Notes: generated by a model not told the origin, from the letters alone. Counted from the first letter of the stretch, positions 1 through 9,915 are shown. The stretch: DNA of 40,453 bases from Prevotella sp. UBA7764 (GCA_002481295.1 DLDU01000057.1:52341-92793); one strand, 5' to 3'. Numbers and translations are program-made.

Positions 1-944
1 GCCGTGACAATGCCGTCTTTGCTATTGCCTAAGTCATTGATACCCTCGAAAAGAATAACGTCTGTCACCCCACGCTGCTCAAGAATGTCGCGGTCGAAAC
101 GCTGACGGGCAGGCTGACCAAAGCCCACGGTGAGCACGCGGTTATTGCCGATGCCAAGGTTCAGCACGCCAAACTGCATGCGTTTCTTTCCTTCTTTCTC
201 TGCTTTAGCACCCGCCACTTCGTTGAGTTGAAAGCTCATCTCGTCGGGCCAGCGGTTTTGATGATCAGTGGTGGAACCCTTTCCGTCGGTGATGCTATTG
301 CCAAGGATGGCGATAGTGCGCACGTCGCGTGTGTAGACATCGAGGGCAGCAATGTTGAACCACTTCTCGTAACGGAAGGCACGGGAGAAGTCGGTCGAGG
401 GCTTGCTCTCTCCTTTTAATATATAAGAGGTGGTACGGGAACCCATGTGCACGGTCGGCACCTTGGGCGCTGTCTGATAGTTGACGGTGATGGCAACGAG
501 CTGCAAGGGCTTCAACGCAAAGCGTACGGCATCGGAGAACAGGCTCTTGCCGCCCGGTATCGTCACGCCCCGACGGCCGTTGAACGAGAGATAGACCGCC
601 TTGGCTGAGTCGACACGATGACCGCCAAGAGCCGGTGCGATATATACCGAGCGCAGCACGACGGGCGTGGTGGAAAAGATATTGGAGAGCTGCAAACGAA
701 CGACATCTCCGCCTGCCGACACTTTCACGATTTGTCGCACCGAACGGTTGCTCATCTGATTGTTATAGGGCATGAAAGCCTTCACTGGCGTCTGCATGGC
801 GGTCGCCCATGTGCCGGTCCAGTGAGGCGTGAGTTCTTTGACCACTCTCACAGCCTGATGGTTGACGCGTTCACTGTCCTCAGCAGCAGCGTTCAAGCCA
901 AAGCCGAGAAACAAAAGAAAAAGGTATAAAGTCTTGCGTATCAT
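1..944 (-). CDS. SGNH/GDSL-family hydrolase, 5' part only (gene runs off the left edge)
   Basis: About 314 codons are visible, starting at the ATG at 944 and leaving the window at base 1 without a stop. The start follows GGTAAGAGGCAAGAAC and encodes a hydrophobic signal peptide (MIRKTLYLFLLFLGFGLNAAA), so the product is exported. About 190 residues of beta-rich sequence beginning WTGTWATAMQTP precede the hydrolase core. Near residue 213 comes GNSITDG, which fills the role of the GDSL block I with Asn for Asp, and near the edge comes EGIND, the block III GxND element. The catalytic Asp/His block lies outside the window. This layout is known from secreted Bacteroidetes esterases acting on acylated sugars, but the substrate cannot be told here. 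It has its own promoter just upstream. Family assignment is firm; function is general. Confidence 0.85.
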   Translation of the reverse strand, partial: MIRKTLYLFLLFLGFGLNAAAEDSERVNHQAVRVVKELTPHWTGTWATAMQTPVKAFMPYNNQMSNRSVRQIVKVSAGGDVVRLQLSNIFSTTPVVLRSVYIAPALGGHRVDSAKAVYLSFNGRRGVTIPGGKSLFSDAVRFALKPLQLVAITVNYQTAPKVPTVHMGSRTTSYILKGESKPSTDFSRAFRYEKWFNIAALDVYTRDVRTIAILGNSITDGKGSTTDHQNRWPDEMSFQLNEVAGAKAEKEGKKRMQFGVLNLGIGNNRVLTVGFGQPARQRFDRDILEQRGVTDVILFEGINDLGNSKDGIVT

Positions 945-999
945 GTTCTTGCCTCTTACCAATACTTATTGAACTAAACGTTACATCGTTTTCTCAGTA

Positions 1000-1032
1000 C
1001 AAAGTTACAACTATTCTCGCACATAGCAAAAA
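1000..1032 (-). promoter_or_regulatory. Bacteroidetes-type promoter of the SGNH hydrolase gene
   Basis: Read on the minus strand: TTTTTG (1032-1027), a 19-base spacer, then TAACTTTG (1007-1000). This fits the TTTG-N19/20-TAnnTTTG pattern of the Bacteroidetes primary sigma factor. It lies between the terminator of the upstream RNA and the ATG at 944, so the hydrolase is transcribed on its own. Confidence 0.7.
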
Positions 1033-1033
1033 G

Positions 1034-1069
1034 AAAAAACGGGAACCGACTCGCACGAGCCAGTTCCCG
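1034..1069 (-). terminator. Intrinsic terminator of the structured RNA
   Basis: On the minus strand a CGGGAAC/GTTCCCG stem, extended inward through partly paired CTC/GAG, is followed at once by six T residues. It ends the RNA at 1034-1346 and separates it from the downstream hydrolase gene. Confidence 0.75.
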
Positions 1070-1346
1070 GAAAAATAGAGAGAATTAAAATCAGACCCTC
1101 ACGGGCTGATAAATTCTTATGTTATTGTTTTCTTTATGCACATGATACTTCATACCATACCCACAGCGAATGCGACCTCATCTGTAGAATTACTACAGCC
1201 ACACCCACAATAGGGGCACCGCCTCAACAGAGGCTACGATACCACTAAACATTGCTTGAATTTATGCCTCCTTGGAAGAAGAAGCATCCTAAATACATCA
1301 TTAGTCCTTTTCCCATAAATTCTCTCTTCTGATTAGATATACGATA
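1034..1346 (-). ncRNA. Structured non-coding RNA with its own terminator (family not identified)
   Basis: No convincing reading frame exists here, but the minus-strand transcript folds extensively. Its ends close on each other: AGAGAGAATT (1327-1318) pairs perfectly with AATTCTCTCT (1086-1077). A second long-range stem joins ATAAATTC (1265-1258) to GAATTTAT (1116-1109). Local hairpins are ATGCTTC/GAGGCAT, GCCTC-tgtt-GAGGC (1234-1221), CTGTAG-taatt-CTACAG (1198-1182) and an ATCAG..CCC/GGG.CTGAT arm (1110-1090). An intrinsic terminator follows directly (1069-1034). A weak promoter-like TATATTG (1359-1353) lies upstream, so the 5' end near 1346 is approximate. It lacks the tRNA-like ends of tmRNA, the RNase P core motifs and the SRP GGAAG loop. 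A 6S-like or Bacteroidales-specific RNA such as Rfam Bacteroidales-1 is a possible match that I could not test. Confidence 0.6.
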
Positions 1347-1669
1347 TGTTTACAATATACTCTCTCGCAAGATGCAAAAACTCAAAAGCGACAACAAGTC
1401 GTCCTCATAAGTTTGTTCGCATACAAAACGATTTTTGCAATAGTCCTTCACTGACATACTACAATTCCTCAATTTCATTTGCAAAATTAATAGATGATGA
1501 TGAAAGGAAGAAAGAATCATGTTAAAAACATGGTTCTATTAACACTTATTAGTTAAACAAACGGCAGTTATGTATAAAAACAAAGCTTTTATAGGCCCCA
1601 CACTTACACTTCATCATGATAAAGTCTATAAAAGCTTCCACTTCTTAACCCACAGTCAGACTCGCAGAT
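1347..1669. other. Intergenic stretch between the M6 protease gene and the structured RNA
   Basis: About 320 A/T-rich bases with no supported gene. It must hold the promoter of the structured RNA (weak TATATTG at 1353-1359). The repeated string CTTTTATAG/CTATAAAAG, at about 1585-1595 and 1624-1635, can form a hairpin near the end of the M6 protease gene (minus strand) and may be part of its terminator. Confidence 0.4.
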
Positions 1670-3817
1670 TTATTTTCCCAATATCACCTTATGATGGTTG
1701 ATAATGTAAATACCTTTTGGTAAAGCAGAAGGATCAGTACCCATGTTCTGACCGGAAAGACTGTAGATACTTGGCTGAACCTTGTCGGATACCGGAAGGT
1801 CATGGATGCCTGTCGCCACCGGCTTTGTGATATACACGTCATCAAGGAAGAATCGACCGGTAGCAATAAATGTCAGAGAGCAAGAGCCCTTGCCCACAAT
1901 ATGATAAGCGTAGGTTTGCCACTGCCCTTTCTGCATGGTAGTCATGATCGTTGCGCCCTTGGCTTCAGTAAACTGAGCATCGGACTGACTCAAGAATAAT
2001 TGCAAGTCAGTACCTTCACTCTTCGTATTCCAACCCGCCACACGGAAAGTCAGCATCACCGTATCACCAGGAAGTGTAAAATAAGGAGTAGAAACGATAA
2101 ACGTTTTATCAGCAGCACTGCCACTACTGCCAAAGCGTGCACAACGATCACCTGCGTATGCATTGCATACCGACCTCCATCCTTTCAAGTCCGGATCGAA
2201 ATGCCCACTGGCAATCCGACCCTTAAAAAGTCCGTCATTACCTCCTATACCCACACAATTAGAGAAGGTCTCCTTGAGTAGATACACTTCTTCTTCACGA
2301 TTGATGCCAGCGTCTGAATCGGGAGAATAAACAAAAGATGCCACGCCGTCGCCATCGACAGAAATATTGGAGACACTGCAGTGCAGCAACTTACTGCCAT
2401 CATCATTGTCATGAAAGAGCGTCGCTGCTGGTGTGGAACTATCAGAAAAGCTATTGCGGGAGCCGTAAGGATAAGCGTCATGAGCGATAGTTGAGCGGGA
2501 GGCTATTCCGTCTGCAGGAACTAAAGCGAGACGAAGGTGATCGTTATAATAGCCATTATACAATCCTATCGTGTTGACGGCATTGGCTTCCCATGCCTCT
2601 TTGTCGTAGTCGACATGGGTGATGAGCACACCACTGCCAGGCAGCAACTTGTCAAAGCCAACGGGCTGGCGATTCTCCAAAAGGAAATATTCGTTTTCAT
2701 ATTGCGGATGACGGATCAGATAGGCTTGACCGCCGTCAGCTAACGGTTTCATGTCCGTGACCTCCAACGACTGCTTTCCCAACTCCACAGGCGTGAGCCA
2801 TCCACAGGTCATCTTCTCGTAGGCAGTATATCCTGCAGGCAGATATCCGTCGCCATTGTAGCTGCCATAGTCCATCAGATCCCAGGCATCCATGGCAAAA
2901 CTACCTTTGTCCTGAACATCATAGACATCGGGAAAACCCATGCAATGGGAGAACTCGTGACAGAACGTGCCGATGCCAGCAATCTTTCCATCATATTTCA
3001 ACTCATTGGAACAAGCATAGGTATTGATCTTCGTGCCGTTGATCTTCAATACTTTCCTGTCTTCTTCCAAAGTAAACATCAAAGGCCATATCAGACTGTC
3101 GTTGGAGGAGTCGTAGTCATTCTGCCCATATCCGGCAAAAAGAACAAAGACTTCCTCCGCCTCACCGTCACCATCCCAGTCATAACGCGAGAAATCAATA
3201 CTGTCCTGCACGCCCTTGCATGCCTCTATCACCATATCACCGATGTTCTTCTCATCGTCATTTCCATAATAGTCGTAAGGGTGAGACATCATCACCGGCC
3301 CCGCCACGTCGAAGTCCAAGATGAACTTTCCGCCACTCTGAGCTATGAAATAATCACGGACGGAACCTTGAAAGCCATTGTCGTGATAGTCGGGTTCGTT
3401 GGTAATCTTGCGATAGAGAGCAACAGGATCAGCCATGCAGAACTGCTTATTAGGAAACTCTACCAGAATCACAAGCCCACGCTTGTTTCCTGAAAATATA
3501 GAAGACGCAGCCTCAGCGCGACGGGCTGCCGGTGCAAAACGACGGGAGACAGAAGCATATCGCTTTGCCGCATTCGACACAATACTGTCGCTTGAAACCT
3601 CCTGATAACGTCCTGTTGCTTTATTCAGAACATAACAAGTGCCGTCAACAGCACGCGCATATCGTATGCGCTCGTCGCCCAAGAATTCCACGTTTATAGA
3701 CTTACCATCGTTTGTAAGCACTTGTATCCAATGACCACGACGGGCAGGAGCCGCCATCAGCAGCACAAAATGACAACAAGCCAGCAAAAGGAAAAGGAAG
3801 CGTAAAGGATGTTTCAT
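1670..3817 (-). CDS. Secreted M6-family zinc metalloprotease with T9SS C-terminal tail
   Basis: A 715-residue protein with an N-terminal signal peptide (KHPLRFLFLLLACCHFVLLMAA). The catalytic site HEFSHCMGFPD (residues 287-297) is the HExxHxxGxxD zinc motif of the M6 (immune inhibitor A-like) peptidases. A propeptide-like region comes first (residues 25-110), and a beta-rich domain of roughly 150 residues follows the protease. The last 35 residues (IYSLSGQNM...LPKGIYII...) resemble the type A C-terminal sorting domain recognised by the type IX secretion system, so the protein is probably secreted or anchored on the cell surface. The gene starts 83 bases downstream of rnhB on the same strand. 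The substrate is unknown. Confidence 0.88.
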   Translation of the reverse strand: MKHPLRFLFLLLACCHFVLLMAAPARRGHWIQVLTNDGKSINVEFLGDERIRYARAVDGTCYVLNKATGRYQEVSSDSIVSNAAKRYASVSRRFAPAARRAEAASSIFSGNKRGLVILVEFPNKQFCMADPVALYRKITNEPDYHDNGFQGSVRDYFIAQSGGKFILDFDVAGPVMMSHPYDYYGNDDEKNIGDMVIEACKGVQDSIDFSRYDWDGDGEAEEVFVLFAGYGQNDYDSSNDSLIWPLMFTLEEDRKVLKINGTKINTYACSNELKYDGKIAGIGTFCHEFSHCMGFPDVYDVQDKGSFAMDAWDLMDYGSYNGDGYLPAGYTAYEKMTCGWLTPVELGKQSLEVTDMKPLADGGQAYLIRHPQYENEYFLLENRQPVGFDKLLPGSGVLITHVDYDKEAWEANAVNTIGLYNGYYNDHLRLALVPADGIASRSTIAHDAYPYGSRNSFSDSSTPAATLFHDNDDGSKLLHCSVSNISVDGDGVASFVYSPDSDAGINREEEVYLLKETFSNCVGIGGNDGLFKGRIASGHFDPDLKGWRSVCNAYAGDRCARFGSSGSAADKTFIVSTPYFTLPGDTVMLTFRVAGWNTKSEGTDLQLFLSQSDAQFTEAKGATIMTTMQKGQWQTYAYHIVGKGSCSLTFIATGRFFLDDVYITKPVATGIHDLPVSDKVQPSIYSLSGQNMGTDPSALPKGIYIINHHKVILGK

Positions 3818-3900
3818 ATTGTTGAGGTTTAGGGTTACACAACATTCTCAAGCAGCATAGACTGTAACTTGCTGATGAGATTAGAATAAGAAGAGGTTGT

Positions 3901-4575
3901 TTACTCTATATTCTCGAATAGCGTTGGCTGTAAGTCGCCAAGGAGATTAAACGTCTTGCGATGGTAGGGTGAGACGCCATGGTCGCGAATGGCCATCCGG
4001 TGCTGCCGTGTTGGATAGCCTTTGTTTTTCTTCCAGCCATAGACAGGATACTGCTCATCGAGTTCATCCATGTAGTCGTCACGAAAAGTCTTGGCAAGAA
4101 TGCTGGCCGCAGCAATGGCTTCGTACTTTCCGTCGCCCTTGACGATACACTGATAAGGCAAGGGCTGACGACCATCGCGCTTGGGAAAGACACGCTTTTG
4201 TCGTGGTTGGCACGCCTCGTCGGCAATAGGAACATAGGGATCAAAGCGGTTGCCGTCGATGATGAGCTTATCTGGTCTGACCTTTAACTGGTCGAGCGCA
4301 CGGTGCATGGCCAGGAAACTGGCGTGTAGAATATTGATCTCATCGATTTCCTCCGGTGTGACAATACCAACAGCCCACGCCACAGCATCATGCTCAATGA
4401 CTTTTCGAAGCTCGTAGCGTTTCTTGGCTGTGAGCTGTTTCGAGTCGTTGAGCAGCGGATTGTCGTAGTCACGCGGCAGGATGACGGCGGCAGCATAGAC
4501 ACTACCCGCCAGGCATCCGCGGCCGGCCTCGTCGCAGCCGGCCTCTATGCAATCAGTATAATAATGTGGTAACAA
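3901..4575 (-). CDS. rnhB: Ribonuclease HII
   Basis: Removes ribonucleotides and RNA primers from RNA/DNA hybrids in the cytoplasm. The 224-residue protein opens with GCDEAGRG (residues 13-20), carrying the first two metal-binding acids (Asp15, Glu16). IDGNR holds Asp107 and the [13 protein letters not shown] segment holds the fourth acid. [10 protein letters not shown] is the typical late motif. It is about 20 residues longer than most Bacteroidetes RNase HII because of a basic insert at about residues 115-140 (containing [16 protein letters not shown]), between IDGNRF and IVKGDGKY. The insert keeps the frame and all catalytic residues, so the enzyme should be active. The start is the only reasonable ATG before the first motif. 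Confidence 0.95.
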   Translation of the reverse strand: MLPHYYTDCIEAGCDEAGRGCLAGSVYAAAVILPRDYDNPLLNDSKQLTAKKRYELRKVIEHDAVAWAVGIVTPEEIDEINILHASFLAMHRALDQLKVRPDKLIIDGNRFDPYVPIADEACQPRQKRVFPKRDGRQPLPYQCIVKGDGKYEAIAAASILAKTFRDDYMDELDEQYPVYGWKKNKGYPTRQHRMAIRDHGVSPYHRKTFNLLGDLQPTLFENIE

Positions 4576-4655
4576 TGGGAATGTAGATGGATGAATGATG
4601 AATGATGAGTGTTGAATATTGCATGGATGCGTGTTGAATGCTGAGTAATGAATGC
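4576..4655. repeat. Short degenerate repeats between sufS and rnhB
   Basis: On the plus strand, units such as GATGAATGAT, GTGTTGAATATTG and GTGTTGAATGCTG repeat with small changes. They resemble in style the GTTGAGAGTTGAA repeats found inside and upstream of sufS but are not the same sequence. No gene is seen. Confidence 0.5.
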
Positions 4656-5993
4656 TCAGAACATCTTGCGCACGCGGTCAATGCCGGCAACAAGCGTGTC
4701 GATCTCCTCCTTGGTATTGTACAACGCAAAGGAAGCACGCACGGTTCCCAACACCCCCAGACGATCCATCAACGGCTGCGCACAATGGTGACCCGTACGC
4801 ACGGCAATGCCCAGACGGTCAAGGAGAGTGCCCAAATCCATGTGGTGGATATTGCCTACATTGAAGCTGACGACAGCGTCGTGGAGTTGAGAGTTGAAAG
4901 TTGAGTGTTGAGAGTTGGAAGACAAGAGTTGACTATTCTTGCCAACTGCATCAAAGCCATAGCCCTCTTTCCTACGGTTGTAATCATTCTCATCTCTCAA
5001 CTCTTCAACTCTCAACTTTCCATAGATTTTCATCTCCGGTATCTCCTGAAGCCGCTGGATGGCATAGCGGGCGAGTTCCTGCTCATGAGCCGCAATGTTG
5101 TCCATACCCAGCTTCGACACATAGTCGAGTGCGACAGCAAGTCCGTGCGAGGCAATATAGTCGGGCGTACCGGCCTCAAACTTCAAAGGCGGACGCTCGA
5201 AGGTGGTATGCTCAAAGCTCACGTGCTCAATCATCTCACCACCCCCCTGATACGGCGGCAACTTCTCCAGCCAAGCCTCTTTGCCATAGAGCACGCCAAT
5301 GCCTGTGGGACCATAGACCTTGTGTCCGCTGAAGACAAAGAAATCGCAGTCGATGTCCTGTACATCCACCTTGAAGTGGGGCGCACTCTGAGCACCGTCG
5401 ATCATCACGGGCACACCATGCTCGTGGGCAATGCGCACGATGTCCTTCACAGGATTGACCGTACCAAGGACGTTGCTCACATGACAAACCGATACGATGC
5501 GCGTCTTCTCGGTGAAGAGACTCTTATAAGCCTCCATGTCGAGGATGCCATCATCGCTCATCGGTATCACTTTGAGCACGATGCCCTTATTGCGAGCTTG
5601 CAATTGCCAGGGCACGATATTGGAGTGGTGCTCCATTGTGGAGACGATGACTTCATCGCCTTCCTGCATACACTCGTCAGCGAAAGTACTGGCGACGAGG
5701 TTCAATCCCTCGGTGGTGCCACGGGTGAAGACTATCTCTGTGGTGGACTTGGCATTGAGAAATCGTCGTACCGTTTCACGTGCCTGCTCGTGCAACTCGG
5801 TGGCCTGCTGGCTCATCCAGTGCACGCCCCGGTGTACATTGGCATTGACATTGAGGTATTCTTCGCGCATAGCGTCCAAGACACAGAGTGGTTTCTGTGT
5901 CGTAGCCGCGTTGTCGAAATAGACCAGCGGCTTGTCGTAGACTTTACGCGACAATATCGGGAAATCTTCCCGCACTTGATTGATATCGTACAT
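4656..5993 (-). CDS. sufS: SufS cysteine desulfurase, with an in-frame repeat insertion
   Basis: A PLP enzyme that takes sulfur from cysteine for Fe-S cluster assembly, last gene of the sufBCDS operon. The PLP lysine is in [11 protein letters not shown] (Lys225) and the persulfide cysteine in RTGHHCAQP (Cys404). At 445 residues it is about 40 longer than usual SufS (about 405). The excess is one block at residues 327-371 (bases about 4881-5015), just before [10 protein letters not shown], in a surface-loop position of the family. Its DNA is a copy of the GTTGAGAGTTGAA repeat element that also occupies 6001-6175. Both flanks of the insertion match the normal family, and the frame is open, so the protein may still work. 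No dedicated promoter is certain; the upstream repeat element carries a TATCTTTG box. Confidence 0.95.
   Translation of the reverse strand: MYDINQVREDFPILSRKVYDKPLVYFDNAATTQKPLCVLDAMREEYLNVNANVHRGVHWMSQQATELHEQARETVRRFLNAKSTTEIVFTRGTTEGLNLVASTFADECMQEGDEVIVSTMEHHSNIVPWQLQARNKGIVLKVIPMSDDGILDMEAYKSLFTEKTRIVSVCHVSNVLGTVNPVKDIVRIAHEHGVPVMIDGAQSAPHFKVDVQDIDCDFFVFSGHKVYGPTGIGVLYGKEAWLEKLPPYQGGGEMIEHVSFEHTTFERPPLKFEAGTPDYIASHGLAVALDYVSKLGMDNIAAHEQELARYAIQRLQEIPEMKIYGKLRVEELRDENDYNRRKEGYGFDAVGKNSQLLSSNSQHSTFNSQLHDAVVSFNVGNIHHMDLGTLLDRLGIAVRTGHHCAQPLMDRLGVLGTVRASFALYNTKEEIDTLVAGIDRVRKMF
4881..5020. repeat. Repeat element copy A, inserted inside sufS
   Basis: On the plus strand the block begins with GAGTTGAGAGTTGAAAGTTG units and ends with inverted CTCTCAACTCTTCAACTCTC units. 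The middle contains CCCTCTTTCCTACGGTT. The same order (TTGA repeats, CCCTCTATCCTACGGTT, then CTCAACTCTTCAACTT repeats) is seen at 6001-6175. It therefore looks like a palindromic-ended intergenic repeat that landed in the gene while keeping the frame. Confidence 0.75.
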
Positions 5994-6000
5994 AGCTAAA

Positions 6001-6175
6001 TAGTTGAGAGTTGAGAGTTGAGAGTTGAAAGTTGAGAGTTGAGAGTTGAAAGTTGAGTGCTAAAGAGTTGAAAGTTAAAGATAAATGCAGCAAAGATAGA
6101 GCTACGCATACCCCTCTATCCTACGGTTCAAATAACTCTCAACTCTTCAACTTTCAACTCTTCAACTCTTTTTGA
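6001..6175. repeat. Repeat element copy B between sufD and sufS
   Basis: Plus strand: at least six GTTGAGAGTTGAA-type units (6003-6085), a unique middle with CCCTCTATCCTACGGTTC, then CTCAACTCTTCAACTTTCAA units (6136-6170) that are the inverted form. The outer arms are complementary and could fold into one long hairpin in the suf transcript. The element ends on the last codons of sufD. A box CAAAGATA (6091-6098), which reads TATCTTTG toward sufS, lies inside and could be a promoter. Confidence 0.75.
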
Positions 6176-7511
6176 TTTTGCAATTCTCACAGTTGCCAAG
6201 CTCACCGCGGAAGCGCTTCTCCACGAGGTGATGGAGCCGGTCGCGCAAGGGTTCGAGCTTGATCTGGTCAATGACCTCACCAACGAAAGCAAACTCCAGA
6301 AGCAACTTAGCCTCATGCTCGTCGATACCGCGCTGCTGCATATAGAAAAGCGCAGCGTCGTTGAGCTGTCCCACCGTAGAGCCATGAGCACACTTCACGT
6401 CGTCGGCATAGATCTCCAGCATCGGCTGAGTGTACATCCGCGCCGTCTTTGTCATCACAAGATTCTGATTTGTTTCCTGCGATGTTGTCTTCTGACTGCC
6501 ATGCCGAACGAGCACTCTACCGGCAAAGGCACCGACGGCCTGCCCGTCGAGCACATATTTATAGAGTTCATGCGAATCGCAGTGTCCCACCTGATGATCG
6601 ATGAGCGTGTTGTTGTCGACATGCTCACTGTGGTCAGCAATGACGCAGCCGTTGCACCAGCACTCAGCACCCTCGCCCTTGAAGACGAGGTCGAGCTTGT
6701 TGCGTGTCACGCCATTGCGCAGCGTGATGACATTGTGGTTGAAACGGCTGTTGGCCTGCTGCTCGACATAGACATTGGACACACGTGTGTTCTTCTCATG
6801 AGTCTGCTCCAGACAATAGAGGTCGAGACCGGCATTGTCGCCGACATAAGCCTCGATGACCTGCGTGCCAAGGAAGTGACGGTCGTCGGCGGAGTCGTCG
6901 CAGAAGAGGAACTTAGCCTCGCTGCCTTCGTCCATGACAATGAGTACACGGCGGTTGACCATCAGATCCACGTCAGAGCGCAGGATGTTCACCACCTGAA
7001 TGGCACGGTCCACTTTGACGTTCTTCGGCACATAGACAAAGAGACCGTCCTGCGCCAGCATGGTGTTCAGCGCGGTCACCGCGTCCTCTTCAGTCTTGGC
7101 GATCTTACCATAGTACTTCGTCACAAGTTCGGGATGGTTGTGCGCCGCGTCGCAAAGACTCTCCACGACGACGCCCTCGGGCAATTGCGCCTTCGGCAGT
7201 GCCTTCTTATAGAACTGGTCGTTGACGACAAAATAGAGAGAAGTGCTGAGGTTGGGTACATCACAATGGAAGACATCGTAAGGGTTGACCGGGATGTCGA
7301 TGCGGTTGATGTTCAGTCCATAGTCGGGCGCAAAGAGCTTCTGCATGTCGGTGTACTTATAGCGCTCGACCTTGCGCGAAGGGAAGCCCTGCCGCTTGAA
7401 GTCCTCAAAAGCCTTGTCGCGCAGCGCGTTGAGCACAGGCGCGCTGTGCCCGGCAATCATCTGCCGCGTCTGGCTGTAGAGGTCGATATACTGTTGTTCT
7501 GCTTGAGTCAT
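6162..7511 (-). CDS. sufD: SufD, Fe-S cluster scaffold subunit
   Basis: Forms the SufBCD scaffold with SufB and SufC, where Fe-S clusters are built. The 449-residue protein has the SufD layout: an N-terminal helical part with SRKVERYKYTDM (near residue 45), a long beta-helix core, and the C-terminal DDVKCAHGSTVGQL segment containing the conserved Cys/His of the SufB-SufD interface. The length is normal. It starts 12 bases after sufC, so the two are clearly co-transcribed. Its stop codon touches repeat element copy B, which fills the gap to sufS. Confidence 0.97.
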   Translation of the reverse strand: MTQAEQQYIDLYSQTRQMIAGHSAPVLNALRDKAFEDFKRQGFPSRKVERYKYTDMQKLFAPDYGLNINRIDIPVNPYDVFHCDVPNLSTSLYFVVNDQFYKKALPKAQLPEGVVVESLCDAAHNHPELVTKYYGKIAKTEEDAVTALNTMLAQDGLFVYVPKNVKVDRAIQVVNILRSDVDLMVNRRVLIVMDEGSEAKFLFCDDSADDRHFLGTQVIEAYVGDNAGLDLYCLEQTHEKNTRVSNVYVEQQANSRFNHNVITLRNGVTRNKLDLVFKGEGAECWCNGCVIADHSEHVDNNTLIDHQVGHCDSHELYKYVLDGQAVGAFAGRVLVRHGSQKTTSQETNQNLVMTKTARMYTQPMLEIYADDVKCAHGSTVGQLNDAALFYMQQRGIDEHEAKLLLEFAFVGEVIDQIKLEPLRDRLHHLVEKRFRGELGNCENCKIKKS

Positions 7512-7523
7512 ACGCCTGCCTCC

Positions 7524-8288
<765 letters not shown>

Positions 8289-8312
8289 TGTTCTAATCTA
8301 TTCTATGTTTGT

Positions 8313-9770
8313 TTATCCTACGGTTCCCTCCAAAGAAACCGAGAGTAGTTTCTGTGCCTCCACGGCAAACTCCATAGGCAACTTGTTGAGCACTTCCTTG
8401 GCATAGCCGTTGACGATGAGTCCGACAGCGTCCTCAGTGGGAATACCACGCTGATTGCAATAGAAGAGCTGGTCCTCGGAGATCTTAGAGGTCGTCGCCT
8501 CATGCTCCACGACAGCCGTGTCGTTGTGGATGTCCATGTAGGGGAAGGTGTGAGCACCACAGTCAGAGCCTAACAGCAAAGAGTCGCAGGAGCTGTAGTT
8601 GCGGGCGTTGTCTGCTCCCGGTGCCACACGCACGAGACCACGATAGGAGTTTTGGCTGTGTCCGGCAGAGATACCCTTGGAGATGATCGTGCTCTTGGTG
8701 TTCTTGCCAATATGGATCATCTTTGTACCCGTATCGGCCTCCTGATAGTTGTTGGTCACGGCCACACTATAGAACTCAGCCTGAGAATTGTCGCCGCGCA
8801 GGACGCACGATGGATACTTCCACGTCACAGCCGACCCCGTCTCAACCTGTGTCCAGCTGAGCTTAGAGTTGACACCACGGCAGTCGCCGCGCTTGGTGAC
8901 GAGGTTGAGCACACCACCTTTACCATGCTCATCGCCGGGATACCAGTTCTGCACAGTCGAGTACTTCACCTCTGCATTGTTCATCACCACGATCTCCACG
9001 ACAGCCGCGTGGAGCTGGTTCTCGTCGCGCATCGGAGCCGTACAGCCTTCGAGATAGCTCACATAAGCATCGTCGTCGGCAATGATCAGCGTACGCTCAA
9101 ACTGTCCGGTGTTGCGGGCGTTGATACGGAAGTAGCTGCTCAGCTCCATCGGGCAGCGCACGCCCTTGGGGATATAGACAAAGCTACCGTCTGAGAACAC
9201 GGCCGAGTTGAGTGCCGACGTGAAGTTGTCACGATAGGGCACCACACTGCCGAGATACTGACGCACGAGATCGGGATGCTGCTTGACGGCCTCGCCAATA
9301 CTGGAGAAGATGATACCCTTCTCTGCAAGCTGTTTCTTGAAGGTTGTCTTCACCGACACAGAGTCCATGACAGCGTCGACAGCCGTACCGCTCAGCGCGA
9401 GCCGTTCCTCCAAGGGGATACCGAGCTTGTCGAAAGTCTTCTCCAGCTCCGGATCTATCTCCTTGTTCTTCGGCTTCTTGGCCAGTGGGTCGGCATAGTA
9501 CGAGATAGCCTGGAAGTCGATGTGCGGCACATGCACGTGGCCCCATGTGGGCACGGGCAGCGTGAGCCAATAGCGGTAAGCCTTCAATCGGAAGTCGAGA
9601 AGCCAGTCAGGCTCACCTTTCTTCTGCGAGATCAGACGTACCACATCCTCGTTAAGTCCCTTGGGGATGATGTCTGTATGAACATCCGTGGTGAAGCCGT
9701 ACTCGTACTTCTGCTCCGCCACTTCCCTGACGAACTTATTCTTTTCTTTATCGTTGATTTGTATTTCCAT
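8313..9770 (-). CDS. sufB: SufB, Fe-S cluster scaffold subunit
   Basis: First gene of the suf operon. The 485-residue protein shows the SufB hallmarks: [31 protein letters not shown]-type core [26 protein letters not shown] (with the conserved Cys of the beta-helix core), and the C-terminal [17 protein letters not shown]. The ATG follows a short A/T-rich leader without a clear Shine-Dalgarno site, as is common in this phylum. Upstream, a 250-base gap with the infB terminator separates it from rimP-nusA-infB, so sufB probably has its own promoter; I see no clear TAnnTTTG box. Confidence 0.97.
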   Translation of the reverse strand: MEIQINDKEKNKFVREVAEQKYEYGFTTDVHTDIIPKGLNEDVVRLISQKKGEPDWLLDFRLKAYRYWLTLPVPTWGHVHVPHIDFQAISYYADPLAKKPKNKEIDPELEKTFDKLGIPLEERLALSGTAVDAVMDSVSVKTTFKKQLAEKGIIFSSIGEAVKQHPDLVRQYLGSVVPYRDNFTSALNSAVFSDGSFVYIPKGVRCPMELSSYFRINARNTGQFERTLIIADDDAYVSYLEGCTAPMRDENQLHAAVVEIVVMNNAEVKYSTVQNWYPGDEHGKGGVLNLVTKRGDCRGVNSKLSWTQVETGSAVTWKYPSCVLRGDNSQAEFYSVAVTNNYQEADTGTKMIHIGKNTKSTIISKGISAGHSQNSYRGLVRVAPGADNARNYSSCDSLLLGSDCGAHTFPYMDIHNDTAVVEHEATTSKISEDQLFYCNQRGIPTEDAVGLIVNGYAKEVLNKLPMEFAVEAQKLLSVSLEGTVG

Positions 9771-9915
9771 AAAATGATAATATATAGAGATTGGAAATAT
9801 GACACCATTGTCGTCAACTTCTCAGCGACAAACAACGTGCCACATGGCTTGGGACAAGTCGAAGCGGTCACAAATGTGGTGGTTTGTCACGCTTCCATCC
9901 TTGTCGGCATATATT

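Noticed and set aside
1198..1290. Two small minus-strand frames of 17 and 19 codons within the structured RNA, one behind an AGGAGG
   Set aside because: The AGGAGG is part of a base-paired hairpin, the frames are very short and no known small protein is recognised.
8319..8331. TATCCTACGGTTC at the end of sufB, identical to 13 bases of repeat element B core
   Set aside because: In sufB it encodes the normal conserved C-terminus; identical 13-mers are expected by chance in 40 kb.
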